The notes beneath the pieces are model-generated. The model was not told the origin of the DNA and did not search any database. It was given only the letters and a program-made list of their open reading frames with translations. Positions 7,245 to 14,537 of a DNA stretch of 15,658 bases are shown piece after piece. Positions within the stretch are counted from its first letter, which is position 1, and each line of letters begins with the position of its first letter. The translations under genes were made by a program, and so were the position numbers. The stretch is from Cloacibacillus sp. (lineage in GTDB: Bacteria > Synergistota > Synergistia > Synergistales > Synergistaceae), in assembly GCF_020860125.1 (NCBI RefSeq), contig NZ_JAJBUX010000008.1, positions 1 to 15,658 of the forward strand. Direction: 5' to 3'.

Positions 7245-8255
7245 ATGTTGAGAGATAAAAGTTGCGTCGACGGTATTCTTGTTTGTGGTGAAATTCGTCA
7301 AAATAAGATCCATTCTGTTACCAAAGAATTGCTTGGAAAAGCGCGTGAAATTGCTGGTAAAATGGCGACCAGGGTAACGTGTCTTCTGATATGCGGACAG
7401 TTGGACGATATGCCGGAAGAGCTGTTCTGTTTCGGCGCGGAACGCGTTATTGTGGCTTCGCATGATAAATTAGAATATTTTAATCAGGAGATTACCGCGA
7501 AGATTTTATCTTATGTTGTTGAAAAGTACCTACCTGAGGTAATCCTTGCTCCTGCTACAACCTCAGGACGAACATATCTTCCATCTGTCGCTGCTATGCT
7601 GCATACTGGACTGACTGCGGATTGTACCAGTCTTGATATAGAGGATGGAAGTGGTCTGCTGCTGCAAACCAGGCCGGCAATAGGCGGAAATGTGATGGCT
7701 ACAATAAAGACACCCAATCATGTGCCTCAAATGGCGACCGTTCGGCCTAAAACTTTTCGTATGCCTGAAAAACATGTGGATGGTAATGGTGAAATTATTT
7801 TTCTTGATATCCCGCCATCCTTACTGGAGAGTCGTATAGAAGTTATTGGTAAGGAATATGCCTCTGAAACGGTGTCCAACGTGCAGGATAAAGATGTGAT
7901 TGTCTCTGGTGGTAAGGGGCTCAGGAAAGCGGAAAATTTTAATATGCTGCACGAACTTGCGGAGCTTCTTGGTGGAGGAGTAGGGGCTTCTCGGCCTACG
8001 GTTGAAGCAAAATGGATAGGATATCCCCATCAAATAGGACTTTCAGGCAGGGTGGTGTCTCCCAAATGTTATTTTGCTATAGGCATATCAGGTGCCATAC
8101 AGCATCTTGCCGGAATGCAGACGGCACAGAAGATTATTGCTATCAATAAAGATCCAGAAGCGCCTATTTTTCAAATAGCGGATGTTGCTCTATGTGGAGA
8201 TTTCAAAGATATCGTCCCTGTATTGATAAATAGGATTAGGCGGGAGGTTATCTGA
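7245..8255 (+). CDS. etfA: Electron transfer flavoprotein alpha subunit (EtfA/FixB)
   Basis: The 336-residue protein has the usual EtfA length. The C-terminal FAD domain is clear from about residue 222: GGKGLRK, LLGGGVGASRPTVE (arginine near 250), SGRVVSPKCYFAIGISGAIQ and AINKDPEAPIFQIADV. The N-terminal half is the Rossmann-like domain paired with EtfB. There is no N-terminal ferredoxin-like extension with cysteine clusters, unlike the larger EtfA of the Acetobacterium lactate dehydrogenase complex as I recall it. The gene lies 10 bases after etfB, and its stop is one base before the next start, so the three genes form one unit. Confidence 0.95.
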   Translation: MLRDKSCVDGILVCGEIRQNKIHSVTKELLGKAREIAGKMATRVTCLLICGQLDDMPEELFCFGAERVIVASHDKLEYFNQEITAKILSYVVEKYLPEVILAPATTSGRTYLPSVAAMLHTGLTADCTSLDIEDGSGLLLQTRPAIGGNVMATIKTPNHVPQMATVRPKTFRMPEKHVDGNGEIIFLDIPPSLLESRIEVIGKEYASETVSNVQDKDVIVSGGKGLRKAENFNMLHELAELLGGGVGASRPTVEAKWIGYPHQIGLSGRVVSPKCYFAIGISGAIQHLAGMQTAQKIIAINKDPEAPIFQIADVALCGDFKDIVPVLINRIRREVI

Positions 8256-8256
8256 T

Positions 8257-9696
8257 ATGATGACTGCCAAATTTGATTTTGCGCGTGTTACTCAGACAAC
8301 GGTACGCGATCTAGTTGAAATTTTTGGTCCATCAGGAGTGTCTGTAGATAGGGAAAAGGTTACGGCATATTCAAAGGATGAAGTTGCGCTACATTTGTGG
8401 GATAAAGAATATACTGCTGATGTGGTATGTTTTGCCGAAAATACGGAACAGATATCTGATTTTATGAGGTATGCGAATGATAAAAAGATTCCTGTTACTC
8501 CGAGAGGGGCTGGTACAGGATTATCAGGGGGTGCTGTGCCCGCATTTTGTGGCATAGAACTTTCTTTGGAATGCATGAATAAAATATTGGAGTTCGATAT
8601 GGAGAACCTGACGATTACCGTTGAACCAGGAGTAGTTACTGCTGAGATAAACAAAGCAGCTGCCGACCATGGTCTGCTCTATGCCGGTGACCCGTGCAGC
8701 GGTGATGCCTCTTTTATCGGTGGTAACGTGGCGGAAAATGCCGGCGGCAATAAGGTTGTAAAGTATGGTCCAACAGGTAATCATGTACTAGGTATGGAAG
8801 TTGTGTTGCCGGACGGTTCCGTTACATGGTTTGGGGGCAAAAGAAGAAAAGATGTGACAGGATATGATTTCGTTCATCTGATGGTAGGGTCGGAGGGTAC
8901 CCTTGGGATTGTTACAAAGATAATACTTAGACTTTTGCCCAGCTCATCTTTTGTTGTAGACCTTTTGGTCCCTTTTGCAGATGTCAAGAGCGCAATAAAA
9001 GCGGTCCCTGCGATAATGACAGAGGGCAAGAGTATCCCCAGTTCTATAGAATTTATCGATAAGCAGTCGATGTTGCTTACAGAGGAATATCTACGGACAA
9101 AATTTCCATTTTCGAACGAAGCTGATGCGCATTTGATATTACAGTATGAGGGAAATGAAAGAGAGCGTCTTGCTGATGAAATTGAGAAAATAGGGGATAT
9201 ATGTCTAAAGCAGGGGGCTTTGGAGGTATTCGTTGCGGATAACAGAACGGTGAAGGATAAGCTGTGGAAAGGGCGTAAAAGTGTTGCTGAAGCTGTATGG
9301 GCACATGCTCCAATTCAGGTGTCAAATGAGGATGTCGTCATTCCTGCAAGCGCTGTTGCAGATTTTATGCGGGAGTTGGATGACATATGTCACGGTGCGG
9401 GTGTGAAATATGCTGCTTATGGTCATCTTGGCGACGGTAATATGCATGTAACGTTATATCTGGAGGGGGAAACCCCTGGATGGCGCGAGATTATTGGGGG
9501 CGTGCGGCAAAAGCTCTACACGATTGTTATAAAGCTTGAGGGGACGCTCACGGGAGAACATGGCGTGGGGTTGAAGCGTGCCGCGTATATTTCGCAATTT
9601 CTTGATGATGCTCAAATAGATTTGATACGCAGGGTAAAACTTGCCTTCGATCCAAACAATATACTCAATCCCGGTAAAATTGTTCCCTGGGAATAG
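8257..9696 (+). CDS. FAD-linked 2-hydroxyacid dehydrogenase (GlcD / LctD-like), probable Etf partner
   Basis: The 479-residue flavoprotein belongs to the vanillyl-alcohol-oxidase type FAD family. The PCMH FAD-binding domain spans roughly residues 50-225, with TPRGAGTGLSGGAVP at 81-95 and GDASFIGGNVAENAGG at 149-164. The C-terminal oxidase domain contains AYGHLGDGNMHV (His near 390) and GTLTGEHGVG (429-438), both typical of glycolate oxidase GlcD and D-lactate dehydrogenases. The order etfB-etfA-this gene is the same as lctBCD, which encodes an electron-bifurcating lactate dehydrogenase. The enzyme therefore probably oxidises a D-2-hydroxyacid and hands electrons to EtfBA. The actual hydroxyacid is unknown and may come from the divergent operon's substrate. 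ATG at 8257 is preferred over the adjacent one at 8260 because GGGAGG then has nine-base spacing. Confidence 0.9.
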   Translation: MMTAKFDFARVTQTTVRDLVEIFGPSGVSVDREKVTAYSKDEVALHLWDKEYTADVVCFAENTEQISDFMRYANDKKIPVTPRGAGTGLSGGAVPAFCGIELSLECMNKILEFDMENLTITVEPGVVTAEINKAAADHGLLYAGDPCSGDASFIGGNVAENAGGNKVVKYGPTGNHVLGMEVVLPDGSVTWFGGKRRKDVTGYDFVHLMVGSEGTLGIVTKIILRLLPSSSFVVDLLVPFADVKSAIKAVPAIMTEGKSIPSSIEFIDKQSMLLTEEYLRTKFPFSNEADAHLILQYEGNERERLADEIEKIGDICLKQGALEVFVADNRTVKDKLWKGRKSVAEAVWAHAPIQVSNEDVVIPASAVADFMRELDDICHGAGVKYAAYGHLGDGNMHVTLYLEGETPGWREIIGGVRQKLYTIVIKLEGTLTGEHGVGLKRAAYISQFLDDAQIDLIRRVKLAFDPNNILNPGKIVPWE

Positions 9697-9749
9697 GGTG
9701 TTGTATATTTAAGAAGTACATCCCATTTTTTTATATCAAATTTATTATT

Positions 9750-9790
9750 GCAAAGGTACCTCTTTAATTGTAGGTGCCTTTGCTTTTTGT
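9750..9790 (+). terminator. Intrinsic terminator of the etfB-etfA-glcD operon
   Basis: GCAAAGGTACCT (9750-9761) pairs with AGGTGCCTTTGC (9772-9783) over 12 positions with one G-U pair, and TTTTTGT follows. It lies about 50 bases after the last stop codon. Confidence 0.85.
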
Positions 9791-9973
9791 GATGGTGTGT
9801 TTGTTGGGTACGTTATTATGGCGGCTTCTAACTGCGGGAGTCCTTTTGTTTGATACGCTGGTGTTGAAGTAGTTCTGTAAAAGTATCTAATTTTCCAAAT
9901 AAAACAACAATTTATTATATTGTGTCATTTTGTTGTCAATTGTGAAAATATGTCGCTAATGCATAAAAATAAC
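9791..9973. other. Non-coding spacer upstream of the riboswitch promoter
   Basis: I see no gene here. The only structure noted is a short inverted repeat (ACAACAA near 9904, TTGTTGT near 9930) just upstream of the -35 box. It is too short to assign. Confidence 0.5.
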
Positions 9974-10002
9974 TTGACATTTATAAAACATGAGGATATA
10001 GT
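9974..10002 (+). promoter_or_regulatory. Sigma-70-type promoter for the riboswitch leader
   Basis: A perfect TTGACA (9974-9979), an exact 17-base spacer and TATAGT (9997-10002, five of six) give one of the best promoter matches in the window. The expected transcription start near 10009 lies about ten bases before the aptamer's first helix. Confidence 0.85.
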
Positions 10003-10018
10003 GACATTGATAAAAATA

Positions 10019-10161
10019 GCGGTGTAAAAGCAAGGGAATTTGGTTAAAAACCAAAGCGGCCCCACCACTGTTGTCATGACGAAATCGCGGGATCACTGGA
10101 CGTCTGTCTGGGAAGATGCGAAATTAGGATGAATGGAAGCCAGGAGACCTGCTTACACCGT
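10019..10161 (+). promoter_or_regulatory. Cobalamin (B12) riboswitch aptamer
   Basis: The conserved elements of the cobalamin aptamer appear in order. The closing helix P1 is CGGTGTAA (10020-10027) with TTACACCG (10153-10160), a perfect 8-bp match. Inside are AAGGGAATTTGGTTAAAAACC, GCGGCCCCACCACTGT, CACTGG, GGGAAGATGCG, GGATGAATGG and the B12 box AGCCAGGAGACCTGC. It binds adenosyl- or a related cobalamin in the nascent RNA and normally lowers expression of the gene downstream. The next gene on this strand is the aconitase-family hydratase at 10525, which is an unusual target. No B12 transport or synthesis gene lies between. Confidence 0.95.
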
Positions 10162-10232
10162 CGAGGGATAAATCTGCGCGGGCGGATATTGTTTCGTGAG
10201 CCATCGTCTTTAGATTGTACGGCGGCCATATG

Positions 10233-10279
10233 ATGTTGTCTGTGCGGTGTTTTTCTTTGCAGGCGGCATTTTTTTTTTT
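10233..10279 (+). terminator. Riboswitch expression-platform terminator
   Basis: ATGTTGTCTG (10233-10242) pairs with CAGGCGGCAT (10260-10269) over ten positions including three G-U pairs, and eleven T follow (10269-10279). It lies about 70 bases after the aptamer, a good position for a B12-controlled terminator. A competing helix is possible between GCGGGCGG (10178-10185) and 10236-10243, but it is rich in G-U pairs and weak, so the switching mechanism is not settled. Confidence 0.75.
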
Positions 10280-10524
10280 ACCCTCCGCTTGCTGGCATCT
10301 GTTGGCCTTGTAACTTGACAATAAAATAATATAACTAATAAAAGTAAATAATAAATATTTACTATAGTATATTTTACTGTCATTGGAGTGGACTTTTAGT
10401 TGTAGGGGACAATGTTGTATCTGCTGAGTTAAATGTCCTAAAGAGAATATGAGATGACTATATTTTAAATTTTACTATAAATTCTGAAAATATTAGAAAA
10501 ACAAAAAGAAAAGAGGATGAGGAT
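10280..10524 (+). promoter_or_regulatory. Leader between riboswitch terminator and hydratase gene, possible second promoter
   Basis: No convincing gene is present. TTGACA (10315-10320) is followed after 18 bases by TAAAAG (10339-10344), a possible riboswitch-independent promoter of moderate quality. A perfect ten-base palindrome TACTATAGTA lies at 10360-10369 and could be an operator. A short hairpin could form between GGGACA (10405-10410) and TGTCC(T) near 10434. If the second promoter is used, B12 control of the operon would be only partial. Confidence 0.4.
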
Positions 10525-12858
10525 TTGATCAGGCTGATTGAAAAGGGCGTTTATCTGTTTAACGGAAACGTGTTGGTGGAGGATGTGGAGAAAAAGGGGC
10601 TCTCCGCGGTCAACGAAGAGATTCAGGCCGCGGGAATGAAGCCTCTGGAACGGCTGCCGGAGGACAGGGAGAGCGCCGCCGGAGGGACGATCGCGGCCAA
10701 TATTATCGCGGCGCATAACGCCTCCGGCACGAAGGATAATTACCGGATACGCTTTGACAGCCTCGCCTCGCATGACATCACCTATGTGGGCATCATCCAG
10801 ACCGCGATCGCCAGCGGCATGAAGCGCTTCCCGATCCCCTATGTCATGACAAACTGCCATAATTCGCTCTGCGCCGTCGGCGGGACGATCAACGAGGACG
10901 ATCATCTTTTCGGCCTCTCGGCCGCGAAGAGGTATGGCGGAGAGTTTGTCCCCGCGCATCTGGCGGTCATCCATTCCTATGTACGGGAGATGATGTCCGG
11001 CTGCGGACGGATGATTCTTGGTTCGGACAGCCATACGCGTTACGGCGCCCTGGGGACGATGGGCGTCGGCGAGGGCGGCCCGGAGCTTGTGAAACAGCTT
11101 GTCGGACGCACCTATGATTTTCCGCGCACCGACGTCGTCGCCGTCTATCTCACCGGCGCCCCGCGTCCCGGAGTCGGCCCGCAGGACGTCGCGCTGGCGA
11201 TCATCGGCGCGGTCTTTAAAAACGGCTTTGTAAAGAACAAGGTGATGGAATTTGTCGGCCCCGGAGTCTCGAACCTGCCGGTGGAGTTCCGCAGCGGCAT
11301 CGACGTGATGACTACGGAGACGGCCTGCTGGACCTCCGTCTGGCGCACCGATGAGAGGGTCGAGGAATATTTTCATATTCACGGACGCTCGGAGGCTTAC
11401 AGGCGGCTCGAGCCGGCCGCTGCCGCTTGGTATGACGCGGCCATTGTAGTGGAGCTCGACAAGGTAAAGCCGATGATCGCCCTTCCCTTCCATCCCAGCA
11501 ACGTCTATACGATAGACGAGCTCAACGCGAACCCCTATGAGATATTGAAGCGGGTGGAGGATGACGCCCGCAGCAAGCTGGAGAATCCGGAGCTGAAGCT
11601 CAATCTCACCGAAAAGATATCTAAGGAGGGCAAGATCCGCGTGGATCAGGGGATCATCGCCGGCTGCTCCGGCGGGACCTTTGACAATGTCGTCGCGGCG
11701 GCGCAGATTTTGCGCGGAGGCAGCGTTGGCAACGGCGAATTCTCGCTCAGCGTCTATCCCGGCAGCCAGCCTGCTATGCTTGAGCTCATCGGCAACGGTT
11801 CTGTCGGCGCCCTTATGGAGGCGGGCGCCGTCGTGAAGACGGCCTTCTGCGGCCCCTGTTTCGGTGCTGGCGACACGCCGTCGAACCACGGATTCAGCAT
11901 TCGTCATACGACGAGGAATTTCCCCAACCGCGAAGGTTCAAAGCCGGGAGAGGGACAGATTTCCTCCGTCGCGCTGATGGACGCGCGTTCCATCGCCGCC
12001 ACGGCGGCCAACGGCGGCGTGCTGACATCGGCCGAGCGTTATGGGGAACTGCTCCACGACAAACCCTATAAGTTCCGCGGCGATCTCTATGAAAAGAAGG
12101 TCTATCACGGTTTTGGCAAAGCGGACGACAGCCAGGAGCTTATCTACGGGCCGAATATCAGGCCATGGCCGAAGGTCTATCCTCTGGCGGAGAACCTTCT
12201 GCTGAAGATAGCCTCCGTCATCACCGACCCCGTGACGACCACCGACGAGCTGATCCCCTCAGGAGAGACCTCTTCACTGCGCTCCAATCCGCTTAAACTT
12301 GCGCAGTTCGCCCTCTCGCGCAAAGATCCGCTCTATGTTGGGCGCGCCCAAGCCGCCCAAGTTCTGGAAGACGACCGCCGCGCGGCTGTCGAGGGTGGCG
12401 TCCCCGTCAGCGGCGAGGCGAAAAAACTGCTTGCCTCCGCCGGCATGGCCGACGCCTCGGCGCAGACCGCCATCGGCAGCGTCATCTTCGCCGTAAAGCC
12501 GGGCGACGGTTCGGCGCGCGAGCAGGCCGCCTCTTCGCAGAGGGTGCTGGGCGGACAGGCCAACTTCGCCGAGGAATACGCGACGAAGCGTTACCGCAGC
12601 AACCTTATAAATTGGGGGATGATCCCCTTTATCGCCGACAGCGCCGACCGCGATAAATTTAAGGCCGGCGAATGGGTTCTCATCCCCCATATCCGCGCCG
12701 CGATAGAGAGCGGGGCGGAAGAGGTCGAAGCGCGGCTTATCGGCCCCGGCGGCGAAGGCGAAAAGATAAGCCTCAAAATGCCGGGGCTTACCAAAGACGA
12801 CCGGGCGATAATTCTTGCCGGCTGTCTCATGAACTTTTACGCGAGCGAAAACAAATAG
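10525..12858 (+). CDS. Aconitase-family hydratase (YbhJ-like; probable aconitate hydratase)
   Basis: The 777-residue protein has an aconitase Fe-S domain (roughly residues 1-520) and a C-terminal swivel domain (roughly 600-777). Cluster cysteines are Cys381, Cys442 and Cys445 (C-x60-C-x2-C; AGCSGG and FCGPCFG). SDSHTRYGALGTMGVGEGG near 167 and GDGSAREQA near 660 (Ser663, Arg665) correspond to active-site segments of aconitases. The usual SCTNS motif around the first cysteine is replaced by GCSGG, placing it in the divergent hydratase branch and not with AcnA or AcnB. Interconversion of citrate and isocitrate is inferred from the isocitrate dehydrogenase and citrate lyase genes that follow. 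The start is a TTG with GAGG eight bases upstream; no better start is visible. Codons are GC-rich, unlike the upstream module. Confidence 0.88.
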   Translation: MIRLIEKGVYLFNGNVLVEDVEKKGLSAVNEEIQAAGMKPLERLPEDRESAAGGTIAANIIAAHNASGTKDNYRIRFDSLASHDITYVGIIQTAIASGMKRFPIPYVMTNCHNSLCAVGGTINEDDHLFGLSAAKRYGGEFVPAHLAVIHSYVREMMSGCGRMILGSDSHTRYGALGTMGVGEGGPELVKQLVGRTYDFPRTDVVAVYLTGAPRPGVGPQDVALAIIGAVFKNGFVKNKVMEFVGPGVSNLPVEFRSGIDVMTTETACWTSVWRTDERVEEYFHIHGRSEAYRRLEPAAAAWYDAAIVVELDKVKPMIALPFHPSNVYTIDELNANPYEILKRVEDDARSKLENPELKLNLTEKISKEGKIRVDQGIIAGCSGGTFDNVVAAAQILRGGSVGNGEFSLSVYPGSQPAMLELIGNGSVGALMEAGAVVKTAFCGPCFGAGDTPSNHGFSIRHTTRNFPNREGSKPGEGQISSVALMDARSIAATAANGGVLTSAERYGELLHDKPYKFRGDLYEKKVYHGFGKADDSQELIYGPNIRPWPKVYPLAENLLLKIASVITDPVTTTDELIPSGETSSLRSNPLKLAQFALSRKDPLYVGRAQAAQVLEDDRRAAVEGGVPVSGEAKKLLASAGMADASAQTAIGSVIFAVKPGDGSAREQAASSQRVLGGQANFAEEYATKRYRSNLINWGMIPFIADSADRDKFKAGEWVLIPHIRAAIESGAEEVEARLIGPGGEGEKISLKMPGLTKDDRAIILAGCLMNFYASENK

Positions 12859-12900
12859 ACGCATAAATAATGCAAAAGGAAAGCAGAGGGACTCAATCAC

Positions 12901-14106
12901 ATGGCAAAGATTCAAATGACCACTCCCATCGTGGAGATGGACGGCGACGAAATGACAAGGATCATCTGGCGGCAGATAAAGGAGACTCTCATTCTGCCCC
13001 ATGTGGAGCTGAAGACGGAATATTACGACCTCGGCCTCAAACACCGCGACGAGACGGACGACCAGGTGACGGTGGACTCCGCCGAGGCGACGAAAAAATA
13101 CGGCGTAGCCGTCAAATGCGCGACCATCACCCCTAACGCGCAGCGTGTGGAGGAGTACGGCCTTAAAAAGCAGTGGAAGAGCCCGAACGGGACGATCAGG
13201 GCGATCCTTGACGGCACGGTATTCCGCGCGCCGATCATGGTGAAGGGCGTACGCCCCACCGTCAGCACCTGGAAGAGGCCCATCACCATCGCCCGCCACG
13301 CCTACGGCGATATATATAAGGATGTCGAGATGAACATCCCCTGCGCCGGAACTCTGAAAATGATCTTCGAGCCCGCGGACGGCGACGCCGGCAAGCGCCA
13401 GGAGGAGACGGTTTTTGAATATAAGGGCCCCGGCGTGGCGATGGGGATGCACAACCTTGAAAAATCAATCTCCAGCTTTGCGCGCGCCTGCTTTAAGTAC
13501 GCGCTGGATACCGGGCAGGATCTCTGGTTCTCGACAAAAGACACCATCTCCAAGAAATACGACCAGACCTTCAAGCTGATCTTTGAGGATATCTATGAAA
13601 AAGAGTTCCGCGCTGAATTTGAAAAGGCGGGGATCACGTACTTCTATACGCTGATAGACGACGCCGTGGCGCGCGTCGTCCGCTCCGAGGGCGGCTTTAT
13701 CTGGGCCTGCAAAAACTACGACGGAGACGTGATGTCCGACATGGTGGCCACCGCCTTCGGAAGCCTCGCGATGATGACCTCAGTGCTTGTATCGCCGGAT
13801 GGTATCTACGAATACGAGGCGGGCCACGGTACGGTGACGCGCCATTACTACCAGCATCTGGAGGGAAAGACGACCTCGACGAATCCTATGGCGACCATCT
13901 TCGCCTGGAGCGGCGCGCTCCGCAAGCGCGGCGAGCTGGACGGCAACGCCGCACTTCAGGAGTTCGCCGGACGTCTGGAGAGGGCCTCTATTGAAACGAT
14001 TGAGAGCGGCGAAATGACGAAGGATATCTTCGCCATCTCCGAGGTGCCGAATAAGAAGATGCTGACGACTGAGGAATTTCTCCAGTCGATAGCCGGGAAG
14101 CTGTAA
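12901..14106 (+). CDS. icd: NADP-dependent isocitrate dehydrogenase (eukaryote-like, type II)
   Basis: The 401-residue enzyme interconverts isocitrate and 2-oxoglutarate plus CO2 with NADP(H). It aligns almost residue for residue with the cytosolic/mitochondrial eukaryotic type. The isocitrate-binding residues fall at the familiar numbers: Ser94, Asn96 and Arg100 in KSPNGTIR, Arg109 in GTVFR and Arg132 in ARHAYGD, with Tyr139 next. A lysine in STKDT (residue 213) matches the catalytic one. GHGTVTRHYY places Arg314 and His315 at the NADP 2'-phosphate site. It therefore uses NADP, not NAD, and can in principle run reductively. It lies 42 bases after the hydratase with a GAGGG upstream, in one operon with citrate lyase genes. 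Confidence 0.96.
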   Translation: MAKIQMTTPIVEMDGDEMTRIIWRQIKETLILPHVELKTEYYDLGLKHRDETDDQVTVDSAEATKKYGVAVKCATITPNAQRVEEYGLKKQWKSPNGTIRAILDGTVFRAPIMVKGVRPTVSTWKRPITIARHAYGDIYKDVEMNIPCAGTLKMIFEPADGDAGKRQEETVFEYKGPGVAMGMHNLEKSISSFARACFKYALDTGQDLWFSTKDTISKKYDQTFKLIFEDIYEKEFRAEFEKAGITYFYTLIDDAVARVVRSEGGFIWACKNYDGDVMSDMVATAFGSLAMMTSVLVSPDGIYEYEAGHGTVTRHYYQHLEGKTTSTNPMATIFAWSGALRKRGELDGNAALQEFAGRLERASIETIESGEMTKDIFAISEVPNKKMLTTEEFLQSIAGKL

Positions 14107-14117
14107 AATATAATTAC

Positions 14118-14146
14118 AGAGGCGCGCTTATTTTAGAGGCGCCTCT
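14118..14146 (+). promoter_or_regulatory. Intercistronic hairpin between icd and citD
   Basis: AGAGGCGC (14118-14125) pairs perfectly with GCGCCTCT (14139-14146), and GAGGCGCCTC (14136-14145) is itself a perfect palindrome. No T-run follows, so full termination is unlikely. It may be an RNA-processing or partial-stop element separating hydratase-icd from the lyase genes. Confidence 0.6.
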
Positions 14147-14174
14147 TAACCGTAACGAAAGGTGGTTTGCAGTT

Positions 14175-14537
14175 ATGAGGATTGTCCGTACCGCCAGCGC
14201 GGGTACGCTGGAATCGTCGGATTGTCAGGTAACGGTCTCCCCCGCGGAGACCACCGAGCTTGAATACAGCGGCGCAAACAGCGCCATCTTCGCGAATAGG
14301 ACCAGGAGGCTTGTAGACGAAGTTCTGAAAGAGCACAATATAGGCGGCGTCAAGGTCTCCATCCATGACCAGGGAGCGATCGAAATAACGATACGCGCGC
14401 GTCTGGAAACGGCGCTGGAACGCGCATCGGAGCCTGAACGTCCGGCGTGTGCCGAACCTGATTCTGATGAGGGCAGTATCGCTCTCGCGTCGTGGTGGAA
14501 ATCTGTGACATCCGACACCTCTAAGGAGGCGATGTGA
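14175..14537 (+). CDS. citD: Citrate lyase acyl carrier protein (gamma subunit, CitD)
   Basis: The 120-residue protein starts with a segment containing SAGTLESSD, in which Ser14 is the position that carries the phosphoribosyl-dephospho-CoA prosthetic group in known CitD proteins. NRTRRLVDEVLKEHNI and VSIHDQGAIEITIRARLETAL complete the usual domain by about residue 84. CitD shuttles the acetyl and citryl groups between CitF and CitE. The protein is longer than the roughly 95-100 residues usual for CitD: after ERASE the last 30 or so residues (rich in Glu, Asp, Ser) look like an added tail. The ribosome-binding site AAAGGTGG is nine bases before the ATG. Its stop overlaps the citE start (TGATG). 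Confidence 0.93.
   Translation: MRIVRTASAGTLESSDCQVTVSPAETTELEYSGANSAIFANRTRRLVDEVLKEHNIGGVKVSIHDQGAIEITIRARLETALERASEPERPACAEPDSDEGSIALASWWKSVTSDTSKEAM

Noticed and set aside
9904..9936. Inverted repeat ACAACAA / TTGTTGT upstream of the riboswitch promoter as an operator
   Set aside because: There are only seven matching bases in very AT-rich sequence and no second copy.
10230..10313. Short frame starting ATGATG after the riboswitch, encoding a hydrophobic peptide of about 27 residues
   Set aside because: It runs through the terminator stem and its T-run, has no clear ribosome-binding site, and its hydrophobicity comes from the T-run. A leader peptide is possible but unsupported.
10124..10321. 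Minus-strand frame of 65 codons overlapping the riboswitch 3' part
   Set aside because: It covers the conserved B12 box and the terminator, and its lysine-rich segment is the T-run read in reverse.
10465..11907. Long open frame of 480 codons on the minus strand, opposite the hydratase gene
   Set aside because: The GC-rich coding strand leaves long antisense frames. The translation is rich in Arg, His, Asp and Ala with no recognisable domain, and it overlaps a clear gene over nearly its whole length.
12274..13452. Open frame of 392 codons on the minus strand, opposite the hydratase end and icd
   Set aside because: It is antisense to two well-supported genes, low in complexity and without family motifs.
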